DNA of 6,616 nt from Candidatus Poribacteria bacterium (GTDB lineage: Bacteria; Poribacteria; WGA-4E; WGA-3G). Position numbers and translations under genes: made by a program. Of this stretch, positions 1 through 5,111 are shown piece by piece (positions within the stretch are counted from its first letter, which is position 1; every line of letters starts with the position of its first letter). Under the pieces are notes generated by a model. It had not been told where the DNA came from, did no database searches, and worked only from the letters and a program-made list of their open reading frames with translations. The stretch is taken from positions 1-6,616 of the forward strand of contig VYFM01000227.1 in assembly GCA_009842375.1 (NCBI GenBank), in the 5' to 3' direction.

Positions 1-581
1 ACCTGATCCCATTCAAGCGATGCGCTCAAGTGGGATGATTCGGTAAATATATGCGCCTGACGAGCGCCAGCGCAGTACGCCGAAGGGTGTTCGGGGGCCG
101 CCGGTTTGCCCGCTTCACGCGGCAACTCCCCGGTCTCGATCCGCTCGAGATCGTCGGCGATCGATTCCATCAGGTTCCTGATATCCTGGCTCTCCTGTGA
201 CGCAGCATGCTCCAGCAGTTCCTCGGACGACATCGGGGAATGCCCTTCAAACGTCCCGTAGGCGATCAGGGCCCGTGTGAGGACATTTCCTGCCTTCACA
301 TCGTTCCGGCAGTAGGCGGAAACCCGGTACAGTCTCGCCAGGGCGATCAGTTCGCGGCGCCGCTTCTCCAGCCCGGTGCGGACAAACCGGTCGATTTCAT
401 CCGGCGAGGACATGCCGGTGGTGTCGTACCCCGGCCAGCTCTTGAGGCTCTCGTAGATTGACCTGAGATAGGGCCGCACCGTCTCACCGAAATCTTCCAG
501 CATGGCCCTTGAGTACGCACCGTAATCGCGCGCCCCGGCCTTGATATGGTGATCCGCCCGTGCAACCCAGTCCTTCAGCAT
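1..581 (-). CDS. Partial hypothetical protein, N-terminal 193 residues; possible accessory 'polyvalent-protein'-like N-terminus
   Basis: An uninterrupted minus-strand frame runs from an ATG at 581 to the left window edge, giving 193 codons plus two bases, so the C-terminus is missing. The product begins MLKDWVARADHHIKAGARDY and is mostly helical and charged, with W, FG, PYL and GYDTTGMSSPDEID elements in the first 70 residues, an arginine-rich KRRREL helix near residue 75, and a Pro/Ala-rich stretch near residue 160. The pattern FxxxxRAMxxxFGxxVRPYLxxxYE resembles, from memory only, N-terminal segments of large accessory proteins in phages and integrative elements. The frame is open for about 20 codons upstream of the ATG (to a TGA near 643) but offers no other standard start, and GGAG directly abuts the ATG, too close to be a good Shine-Dalgarno. 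The true N-terminus may therefore be altered. It is divergent from the 901-1308 gene. That it is coding is likely; its function is unknown. Confidence 0.7.
   Translation of the reverse strand, partial: MLKDWVARADHHIKAGARDYGAYSRAMLEDFGETVRPYLRSIYESLKSWPGYDTTGMSSPDEIDRFVRTGLEKRRRELIALARLYRVSAYCRNDVKAGNVLTRALIAYGTFEGHSPMSSEELLEHAASQESQDIRNLMESIADDLERIETGELPREAGKPAAPEHPSAYCAGARQAHIFTESSHLSASLEWDQ
6..36. repeat. 31-bp imperfect palindrome
   Basis: Arms 6-19 and 23-36 pair at 12 of 14 positions (11 Watson-Crick and one G-T) around an ATG loop; the outer arms are ATCCCA/TGGGAT and the inner arms AGCG/CGCT. It lies inside the partial minus-strand frame at the window edge. It could be an element end, a protein-binding site, or chance within coding DNA. 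Confidence 0.5.
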
Positions 582-624
582 CTCCGGAATTGCGGTCGGG
601 GATGGAATATTCTCACAATGTCTT

Positions 625-671
625 GGCCTGACAGGGAAGGATCACCGGCACCGGAAAAATGGCGTCAGGCC
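625..671. repeat. 8-bp inverted repeat, 31-base loop
   Basis: GGCCTGAC at 625-632 is perfectly complementary to GTCAGGCC at 664-671. The loop includes two close CCGG motifs. It is the leftmost of several inverted repeats in this gap. Confidence 0.5.
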
Positions 672-674
672 TTT

Positions 675-799
675 ATGACAATCACGCAGGGAATGCAGGG
701 AAGTCCTGCCTGTTCGCCAGGCAGGGCCATGACTGCCCGCCTGTCTTGACTGTTGTATTCCGCAGGAGACCTGGCAATGGATCTTTGCATGATTGTCAT
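675..799. repeat. 14-bp inverted repeat (13/14) bracketing a 97-base core
   Basis: ATGACAATCACGCA at 675-688 matches the reverse complement of 786-799 (ATGACAATCATGCA) with one mismatch. The core contains a further strong hairpin at 703-727. No obvious flanking target duplication is visible, so a MITE is possible but unsupported; a paired operator or the base of a folded RNA are alternatives. Confidence 0.55.
703..727. repeat. Strong hairpin, 10-bp stem with TTCGC loop
   Basis: CCTGCCTG at 705-712 pairs perfectly with CAGGCAGG at 718-725, extended by one T-G and one G-C pair to 703-727. The loop is TTCGC. No T-run follows on either strand, so it is not a standard intrinsic terminator. Confidence 0.6.
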
Positions 800-865
800 G
801 GGAGACAGTATGAATTCAGGGATTCGGGGGAGTCAAGTTTTCATTTGCCGGCCAATACTTGCATT

Positions 866-894
866 TTGATTATCGGGGTTCTTTTCCTTATGAT
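866..894 (+). promoter_or_regulatory. Predicted sigma70-type promoter for the 135-residue gene
   Basis: A -35 like TTGATT (866-871) and a -10 TATGAT (889-894, 5 of 6 to TATAAT) are separated by exactly 17 bases. With the last -10 base at -7, the predicted +1 is 901, the A of the ATG of the downstream gene. The call rests on consensus matching only. Confidence 0.5.
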
Positions 895-900
895 CCCTGA

Positions 901-1308
901 ATGGCCATCCACACCATCACGATTCCGGACTGGCAGCGAGGCGACGAGCTACGCTCCATCGTGTGGGACGACGAAGCCGGCACCGTCAACGGGGAGCATT
1001 CGCTTGTCCCAGATCTGCGCCGGTTTTTCGATGCGCCCAAGCCGATCACCGTCGGGGATCCCGGCGGAACCTGGGACCTGCGGGATCCAGCCCACAACCC
1101 GGTCGAGTTCCTGACCCTTCTCGGCGTCGTGTTCTGGCCCGTCCTGGGCGAGCCGTTGCGGTCCACAATGCCGGCGGTTTTCGACGGCATCAAGGTTCCC
1201 TGGCCGGATCCCGACACCCTGGAGGAACTCTGGACCATCGATTCTGCCACCGGGTGGTACGTTCATCCACGCACCGGCGACCTCGTGGATCCAGCCACTC
1301 TCTCCTGA
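901..1308 (+). CDS. Hypothetical protein, 135 residues, possibly translated from a leaderless mRNA
   Basis: An ATG-initiated frame encodes MAIHTITIPDWQRGDELRSI..., an acidic, tryptophan- and proline-rich soluble protein with no signal peptide or membrane segment apparent. The middle carries a PxxVGDPGGTWDLRD stretch around residues 48-62, a short hydrophobic patch (LLGVVFWPVLG) near residues 73-83, and the C-terminus ends TGDLVDPATLS. I do not recognise the family. No Shine-Dalgarno sequence precedes the ATG, but a near-consensus promoter places +1 on the ATG itself. The antisense frames over this stretch lack comparable start signals and read as shadows. It is divergent from the partial gene at the left edge, and a 7-bp hairpin spans its stop codon. 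Coding status is likely from composition and promoter; function is unknown. Confidence 0.65.
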   Translation: MAIHTITIPDWQRGDELRSIVWDDEAGTVNGEHSLVPDLRRFFDAPKPITVGDPGGTWDLRDPAHNPVEFLTLLGVVFWPVLGEPLRSTMPAVFDGIKVPWPDPDTLEELWTIDSATGWYVHPRTGDLVDPATLS

Positions 1309-1322
1309 TTATGGGCAGGAGA
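1301..1322. repeat. 7-bp hairpin over the stop codon, 3' arm carrying a Shine-Dalgarno
   Basis: TCTCCTG (1301-1307) pairs with CAGGAGA (1316-1322) around an 8-base loop. The stop TGA of the upstream gene is at 1306-1308. The 3' arm contains CAGGAG, which would serve as ribosome binding site for the start codons at 1329 and 1331, so the hairpin could occlude it. No T-run follows. Confidence 0.4.
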
Positions 1323-1330
1323 AAATACAT

Positions 1331-1411
1331 GTGATCCGACCAGCCGGGCCAGCTCCATCCACTTATGACCAATTTGTGGGTGCTAGGGTGGTGTGGCCAC
1401 CATGGAACTAA
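1331..1411 (+). CDS. Possible 26-residue small ORF (GTG start)
   Basis: A GTG at 1331 lies 9 bases after CAGGAG (1316-1321) and opens a 26-codon frame, V-I-R-P-A-G-P-A-P-S-T-Y-D-Q-F-V-G-A-R-V-V-W-P-P-W-N, ending at TAA 1409-1411. The same ribosome binding site also fits an ATG at 1329 that is immediately followed by TGA. The frame starts 22 bases after the 135-residue gene stops, so it could be co-transcribed. No homologue is recognised. It may be a genuine small peptide, a truncated gene start, or chance. Confidence 0.25.
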   Translation: MIRPAGPAPSTYDQFVGARVVWPPWN

Positions 1412-1505
1412 AGGATGGTTTAACGTCCACTGTGAGCTGGCCGGTGCAGCATATGGTTCGGGCAGTAGGGTCGGACGACAACATGTGCAATTCTGAGGTG
1501 GTGAA

Positions 1506-1689
1506 ATGGCCACTGAAATTGAAACTATAAAATTTTGTGGCATTCTCCGGGACCGTCAGTGTTCCGGTTCACGGCACCGATCAGCGGAAAACTGTAAAGG
1601 TGTGGATTGAGTCAGACGATCCTGGCTGTGCCTTGCATGTGGCTCGCGAATTGCCGCGGCACGCTCATTACATCCGCGCACCAGAGTAA
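1506..1689 (+). pseudogene. Probable small gene (about 60 residues) with a +1 frameshift
   Basis: An ATG at 1506 preceded by GAGGTGGTGA gives MATEIETIKF, after which the frame drifts into unlikely sequence and stops about 25 codons later. Skipping one T in AAAATTTTG (near 1530-1537) enters a second open frame, VAFSGTVSVPVHGTDQRKTV, continuing KVWIESDDPGC and ending in IRAPE at TAA 1687-1689. Joined, the two parts make a coherent small protein with a strand-rich N-terminal half. I do not recognise the family. The alternative is initiation at GTG 1537, giving 50 residues without a ribosome binding site. It could be a frameshifted pseudogene, a sequencing error in the A/T run, or programmed +1 shifting. 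Confidence 0.45.
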
Positions 1690-2014
1690 CAACCATTTTC
1701 CCCGGCGTGGGTTCTGAATTTTTGTCGGGAAATCAGGGATGATATTGCCCCGGAAAAAGTCCATTTAAAGGGTCTTTAAGCGGGTTTTCCGGCCAAATTC
1801 GCAAAGACTTTTTCCTTCGGCCTCGTCGAATATTGCTGTATAACGACCTGCCGATTTTATACCTTTTATCAAGCACTTGTCCGGCCTCTTCCCGGTTAAA
1901 TCTTGTTGCGCAAAGACTCTTCAGCCCCTTCATGCATTTCCTGTTTGTCAAATTTTTGGGATAGGGGGCATCCTCCGTCGTACCGAGGAGGAAGGTCGCC
2001 GGATCAGGAGCCGG
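1690..2014. other. AT-richer spacer without a convincing gene
   Basis: This gap holds an 8-bp inverted repeat CCGGAAAA (1750-1757) / TTTTCCGG (1785-1792) and a 10-base direct repeat CGCAAAGACT at 1800-1809 and 1909-1918. A 72-codon minus-strand frame (1951-1733) is very basic, has no clear ribosome binding site and is not called. The region probably carries the upstream regulatory DNA of the gene starting at 2015, but no good promoter pair was found. Confidence 0.35.
1750..1792. repeat. 8-bp inverted repeat CCGGAAAA/TTTTCCGG
   Basis: The perfect arms at 1750-1757 and 1785-1792 are separated by 27 bases that include TTTAAAGGGTCTTTAA. It could be an operator or simply a hairpin; no T-tract follows. 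Confidence 0.4.
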
Positions 2015-2209
2015 ATGCGGATGAGGTTGGCAGCCATTGCGCTTTCAGGGTTCGCATGGATTGCAGGGCTCGCCCTGGCTGCGTTGTGGTGTATTTGGTC
2101 GGCACTGAAAAACCCCCATTTCAGGAGATCACAAGTACCAGTGGTTGGACACCGCCATGCCCGTATGCTGGCGTTTCCCATCGCCCAGTGCTTCCCAGGC
2201 ATCGCATGA
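2015..2209 (+). pseudogene. Membrane-protein N-terminus truncated at the IS5 remnant
   Basis: An ATG at 2015 (or 2021) follows CAGGAG at 2005-2010 and encodes MRMRLAAIALSGFAWIAGLA, continuing LALAALWCIWSALKNP. This is a short basic start followed by one strong membrane helix (residues about 5-31), typical of a signal anchor or the first segment of a membrane protein. The sequence then enters the putative left end of the IS remnant near 2101 and the frame continues as non-native codons (HFRRSQVP...) to a stop at 2209. The rest of the original gene is not visible on the far side of the IS remnant, so part of it has probably been lost. The original family cannot be named. The real gene content is roughly 2015-2100. 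Confidence 0.45.
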
Positions 2210-2800
2210 TGACAAGGGCGCCGCAGACGCTGCATCCAAGGCCCAATATCCAAAGACAAAAAAACCTCAGCCGACGAAGGATCAGCCGCAGGTTGTGACC
2301 GGCACAGCACAGCAGCACGTTCATCCGGTCACCCTCCACCCCCTTCAGCCAGTTCCTCCCCAGATGGCCATCCGACTTCAGGTGATCGATCACCGGCTCA
2401 ATCGCCTGCCGGCGCCTCAGACACCTCCGCAGCCTGCGCGCCACAATGCCCCGCCGCTGCCCGGACAGGTACACCGATGCCTCCCCCTCGGCATGACCAC
2501 GGTAGCCGCGGTCCACGAACACCTCCTCGATCGACTGGCCCGTCAGGACCCGGACCTGGGCCAGCGCTCGCTTCAGCGTATGACCGTCATAGGGATTCTC
2601 CGCCAGGGCCATCCCGCCAAGGACGAATCCGCCCCGGTTCGTGGCCGCTATGCTTACCTTCACGCCGAACTCGTACCGCTGGTGGGCCTTGGGATGAAAT
2701 TCGTGTCTCCTTCCTTGGTACGTTTCATGTCCGGCGTACTCAAGCGGATTGCGGCTTAATAGAGGTCAAGGGTTTCTTGCTTGTAGGGGTTTCCTATAGT
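2101..2800 (-). mobile_element. IS5-family insertion sequence remnant
   Basis: The core is the C-terminal half of an IS5-type DDE transposase on the minus strand. The left boundary is guessed at GGCACTGAAAAACCCCC (from 2101), which looks like a terminal repeat. The opposite side shows only a weak counterpart, AGGGGTTTCC near 2785-2795, so the right end is degraded or deleted. No target-site duplication could be identified. The 5' half of the transposase gene is absent, so the element is not autonomous. Confidence 0.5.
2121..2765 (-). pseudogene. IS5-family transposase, N-terminally truncated
   Basis: The open minus-strand frame runs from just after a TGA at 2768-2766 to a stop at 2121; the first usable start is a GTG at 2663. 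Diagnostic IS5 features are YEFGVKVSIAATN, the ENPYDGHTL block, VDRGYRGH with the second catalytic Asp, and QAIEPVIDHLKSDG with the catalytic Glu. In numbering from the GTG, these Asp and Glu residues are 51 and 89. The CAGHNLRLILRRLR region near residues 120-133 is the usual C-terminal helix. Family members also carry an N-terminal domain and the first catalytic Asp, which are missing here. The frame upstream of YEFG (EYAGHETYQGRRHEFHPKAH) looks only partly native, suggesting a deletion or frameshift. About 40 residues after the C-terminal helix read through toward the element end. It should be catalytically dead. Confidence 0.85.
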
Positions 2801-2943
2801 CCTTAATTGGCAATCAGTCTTGTTGCAGCTTCGCCCATAGGCGTACTATCAGCTTGCTTACCGTGACAGACGTTCCGAGTTGGATCGCTTTCTGAATAAA
2901 GTAGCCTTCGGGTCTAGCATGTGGGGCAGTCATAGCTACGCTC

Positions 2944-3741
2944 GTGCTGGTAAGCACGACCCGGCTCTCTCTCAGTGTCGGCACCCTAACATCAATTACC
3001 GGACAGCTCGTGGCCGAAAACAAAACCTTAAAAATTCTGTACGCGATATTCTGGTTAAGCGCCATTGCTTTTCTATTCTTGGGTTTCAAACAACCGGGAT
3101 ACGCTCTTATCGTGGCGGTTCTGTTTTATATGGCCGGGGCTTGGAGAGATAACCTTCAGGTTCGACACGACAAAATCAAATCTTTCGACAACATGAGGGA
3201 AGCGCAGAGGGAGCTACGGAGATCGAAGAACAGGCTGAAGAAAGCAAGAAGGATCCTGAAATCTGCAGAAGATTGCATACACGAAGCAAACATACTGGGC
3301 GGGATTGTCAACCTGCGTTTCGGGAAAGATGATTTGGAAATGATCAAGGAACTGCAGGGCTGTCGGATTGAGAAGATCGTCAATGCGACCCTTGTGCTTC
3401 CCATGCACAGCAAGAAAGAGACTGAAGAAGAGTACCTGGAAAGGAGGGCGGCGGCTGTTCACTATCGAGCCAGTAAATGGGTTGAAGCAAACCGTTACGG
3501 TAATCATCTGCTGCCAATCGTGCAGCGCCAATATGGTCTGTGCGGCGACCTTGTTCAGGGACAAGGCAAAGGGTGTGGGTGTTACCTGTACTGCCTTCCC
3601 GTGAGTGCTGTCCACCTCGACCATATACAGCCCCAGTCACTTGGTGGAGGGGATGAACCGGACAACATGCAAGCCCTTTGTACGGCTTGCAACCTCAAGG
3701 CCGGAAACAAGATCGAGGCGGATGAGGATATGCCAGAATAG
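2944..3741 (+). CDS. Membrane-anchored HNH endonuclease domain protein, 265 residues
   Basis: Two adjacent membrane helices (about residues 31-48, ILYAIFWLSAIAFLFLGF, and 51-67, PGYALIVAVLFYMAGAW) are followed by a very basic helical segment (about 70-115, REAQRELRRSKNRLKKARR) that may form a coiled coil. A middle region of unknown fold leads to a C-terminal HNH domain at about 196-258. The HNH motif reads VHLDHIQPQSLGGG (D226, H227), then PDNMQALCTACNLKAG with N241, the zinc-type pair C246/C249 and N250; C200, C211, C213 and C217 may complete a metal site. HNH domains cut or nick nucleic acids; here the domain would face the cytoplasm at the inner membrane. The start is uncertain: GTG 2944 has no Shine-Dalgarno, an in-frame GTG at 3010 lies just before the first clear helix, and the frame is open back to a TAG at 2902. 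The 5' end may have been affected by the neighbouring IS. The specific role is unknown. Confidence 0.8.
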   Translation: MLVSTTRLSLSVGTLTSITGQLVAENKTLKILYAIFWLSAIAFLFLGFKQPGYALIVAVLFYMAGAWRDNLQVRHDKIKSFDNMREAQRELRRSKNRLKKARRILKSAEDCIHEANILGGIVNLRFGKDDLEMIKELQGCRIEKIVNATLVLPMHSKKETEEEYLERRAAAVHYRASKWVEANRYGNHLLPIVQRQYGLCGDLVQGQGKGCGCYLYCLPVSAVHLDHIQPQSLGGGDEPDNMQALCTACNLKAGNKIEADEDMPE

Positions 3742-3862
3742 GGAAGAGTGGTATTATTTTTCCAGTTCAAACCGAGGCGGAATAATGAAGGACTATACGT
3801 GGAAAATGAGGATATGATTTCCAAGATTATCCACGAGATTCTGCTGTCCTACGAGTGCTTCC

Positions 3863-4321
3863 CTACCAAGGGCGCTCGTCCTCTCGATACGATATCCAGT
3901 TCTTCACAATCTGTGCCTGATCAGACCCCTTGAAATTGAAGTCGAGCAAATCCTCTCTCTCTTCGTTCAACCATCCGTAGAAATCCAGATACCAAATTCC
4001 TTCCAGTCGGCCACCTTGGGGATTCCGTATCCTCCAAGATTCCCATTCTTGCAGAATGAGATTTTTTGCTTCTTCCTTCTTCAAACCCAGTCTTCTCCCC
4101 GGTCGATTTCCAAGGCCGATCCTTACTGGTCGCTTCTGGCCGCCAGCGCTGAATATCTCCACATGTCGCTCATCAAGGACGTAGTACCGTTCTCCCCGTT
4201 CCGTCTCAGCCAGTGCCTTGGCCGCCCGGATCGCGTCGATATCGCCCCGATGGACTGATACCAACCCCTCCACCCCCAAGAAGCGGCGTTCGCTCGTCTC
4301 GCGAAACACACGGTAGATCAT
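3863..4321 (-). CDS. Hypothetical protein, 152 residues, second gene of a coupled pair
   Basis: The ATG at 4321 overlaps the stop of the upstream 66-residue frame as ATGA, a typical arrangement for translational coupling, and there is no separate strong ribosome binding site. The product starts MIYRVFRETSERRFLGVEGL and looks soluble and mixed alpha/beta. It has an RGDIDAIRAAKALAETERGERYYVLDE block (residues 25-51), a basic RIGLGNRPGRRLGLKKEEAKN stretch (67-87), and an aromatic-rich GIWYLDFYGWLNEEREDLLDF segment (108-128). No membrane segment, signal peptide or known catalytic motif was recognised. It converges with the membrane-HNH gene, leaving 121 bases between the two stops, with no clear terminator hairpin. 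The family is unknown; that it is a real gene is supported by composition and the coupling. Confidence 0.65.
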   Translation of the reverse strand: MIYRVFRETSERRFLGVEGLVSVHRGDIDAIRAAKALAETERGERYYVLDERHVEIFSAGGQKRPVRIGLGNRPGRRLGLKKEEAKNLILQEWESWRIRNPQGGRLEGIWYLDFYGWLNEEREDLLDFNFKGSDQAQIVKNWISYREDERPW

Positions 4322-4518
4322 CTCGACATTGTATCCAATCCGTTATCGGTAATCAGGTTCTTGTATCTTAGCAGCTTGTGATCCATCCCGGACACAAGGG
4401 TGGCCATGATGTCGATGGTGTCTATCTGGCAGACAAAGACGGGCGAGCCGAGCATGACTTTCATTGGCTGCTGGGAATATTCAAGCAACAACCGCCTTTT
4501 CTGATCTTGGAGGCTCAA
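4318..4518 (-). CDS. Small hypothetical protein, 66 residues, first gene of a coupled pair
   Basis: A TTG at 4518 begins MSLQDQKRRLLLEYSQQPMK, continuing through VMLGSPVFVCQIDTIDIMATLVSGMD to a stop that overlaps the ATG of the 152-residue gene by ATGA. There is no good Shine-Dalgarno before the TTG. The frame is open upstream to a TAG near 4570 without a better start, so the gene may be N-terminally truncated where it abuts the decayed receptor relic. An internal ATG near residue 19 is another possible start. The N-terminal third looks helical and the rest strand-rich. The family is not recognised; its partner in the pair is also unknown. Confidence 0.5.
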   Translation of the reverse strand: MSLQDQKRRLLLEYSQQPMKVMLGSPVFVCQIDTIDIMATLVSGMDHKLLRYKNLITDNGLDTMSR

Positions 4519-4581
4519 GGGCGCCTGTATTAAGGGGACTGTTCTGGTCGTTTCCGGCCGTGCACTTCCCTATCACTGGCA

Positions 4582-4596
4582 GACGGCCTTCCCGTC
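4582..4596. repeat. Small hairpin downstream of the receptor relic
   Basis: GACGG (4582-4586) pairs with CCGTC (4592-4596) around CCTTC, and an outer CTGG/CCAG pair lies at 4576-4579/4606-4609. It sits 30 bases beyond the relic's stop on the minus strand. It may be a relict terminator, but there is no T-run. Confidence 0.3.
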
Positions 4597-4625
4597 CCCG
4601 ACCGACCAGCGCCTTTGAACCAAAC

Positions 4626-5036
4626 TCAGGGCTGCATGTTGAGGGTCACGAAGAAGATACGCCCCAGCCGGCCCCGTACGGTCCGTCGATGGCGGGGGTA
4701 ATCGCCTTGTTCGTGGACAGCTTCGCGTCGGCGACGTTGTACACGCCCGCATTCTTTCGTGCGTTCCCGAGCCCCGCGGCTACCCGCCACGTCGTGCTAG
4801 TTCAAGGCCTAGAAGGCGGTGAGGTTGCCCCAACCTGCCGAGGTCACGAGATAGTCGGTGGTGAACAGCCGCCGACTCCGGAACCGGAGTGTCTGAAAGA
4901 CAGAATCCCACCCAACTTCAATCGTAGCGTGGTACGGATTGTTTCGGCCACCTCTTTTCACAGCCGCCTGTCTCCAACATACCTCTGTCAACATCATTCG
5001 GTCCATAACGTGTTCCATCCAGCAGCCATCATTCAC
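4626..5036 (-). pseudogene. Decayed C-terminal relic, possibly a TonB-dependent outer-membrane receptor
   Basis: No single frame crosses this stretch, but three minus-strand segments in order read like the last strands of a TonB-dependent receptor. The first (5036-4809) contains NNPYHATIEVGW, then FTTDYLVTSAGWGNLTAF before a stop. The second, near 4755-4660 in another frame, contains NAGVYNVADAKLSTNKAITP, like the conserved AGVYNLxDKKY strand. The third, in a further frame, ends LGRIFFVTLNMQP and stops at 4628-4626, like the typical GRTFFVxLxxxF C-terminus. At least two frameshifts and one internal stop are needed to join them. Such receptors import iron, haem or cobalamin complexes across the outer membrane; this one cannot function. 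The identification is by eye from residue patterns only. Confidence 0.4.
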
Positions 5037-5111
5037 CTGGCCGGGCTTTCGCGCTACCGGATGTGCCTTGGTCTGATGTCGTTCCGGCCTTGTTCAAGCC
5101 AGTAATCAAAT

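Larger units (their letters stand above)
582..900. other. Divergent intergenic region rich in inverted repeats
   Basis: This gap separates a minus-strand gene (start 581) from a plus-strand gene (start 901). It carries three inverted-repeat pairs (625-632/664-671, 675-688/786-799 and 703-712/718-727) and a promoter just before 901. The only small frame of note, 618-749 (43 codons), has no ribosome binding site and overlaps the repeats, so I do not call it. The region may be regulatory, encode a structured RNA, or be the remains of a small non-autonomous element. Confidence 0.45.

Noticed and set aside
703..727. Hairpin as an intrinsic terminator
   Set aside because: No T-run follows the stem on either strand.
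618..749. 43-codon plus-strand frame starting MSWPDREG
   Set aside because: It has no Shine-Dalgarno and overlaps the inverted repeats that dominate the region.
1190..1543. 117-codon minus-strand frame
   Set aside because: It overlaps the end of the better-supported 135-residue gene and has a Trp/Pro/His-rich, non-protein-like composition.
1733..1951. 72-codon minus-strand frame
   Set aside because: It is extremely basic, lies in AT-rich spacer with repeats, and shows no convincing start signal.
2145..2759. 204-codon plus-strand open frame
   Set aside because: It is antisense to the recognisable IS5 transposase, whose motifs are unmistakable on the minus strand.
2766..2943. Integration att site in the GGGTTTCTT/GGGGTTTCC stretch
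   Set aside because: The two short similar blocks are next to a degraded IS end, and no tRNA fragment or second copy elsewhere in the window was found.
2814..3089. 91-codon minus-strand frame ending KLIVRLWAKLQQD
   Set aside because: Its end looks somewhat protein-like, but it is antisense to the membrane segments of the HNH gene, which are better supported by domain content.
3748..3933. 61-codon plus-strand frame after the HNH gene
   Set aside because: It overlaps the end of the opposing 152-residue gene and shows no clear ribosome binding site; the tiny ATG frame at 3785 ends after 10 codons.
4464..5105. 213-codon plus-strand open frame
   Set aside because: It has no ribosome binding site and a Pro/Ser/His-rich shadow-like composition, and it is antisense to stretches that read as a receptor relic.
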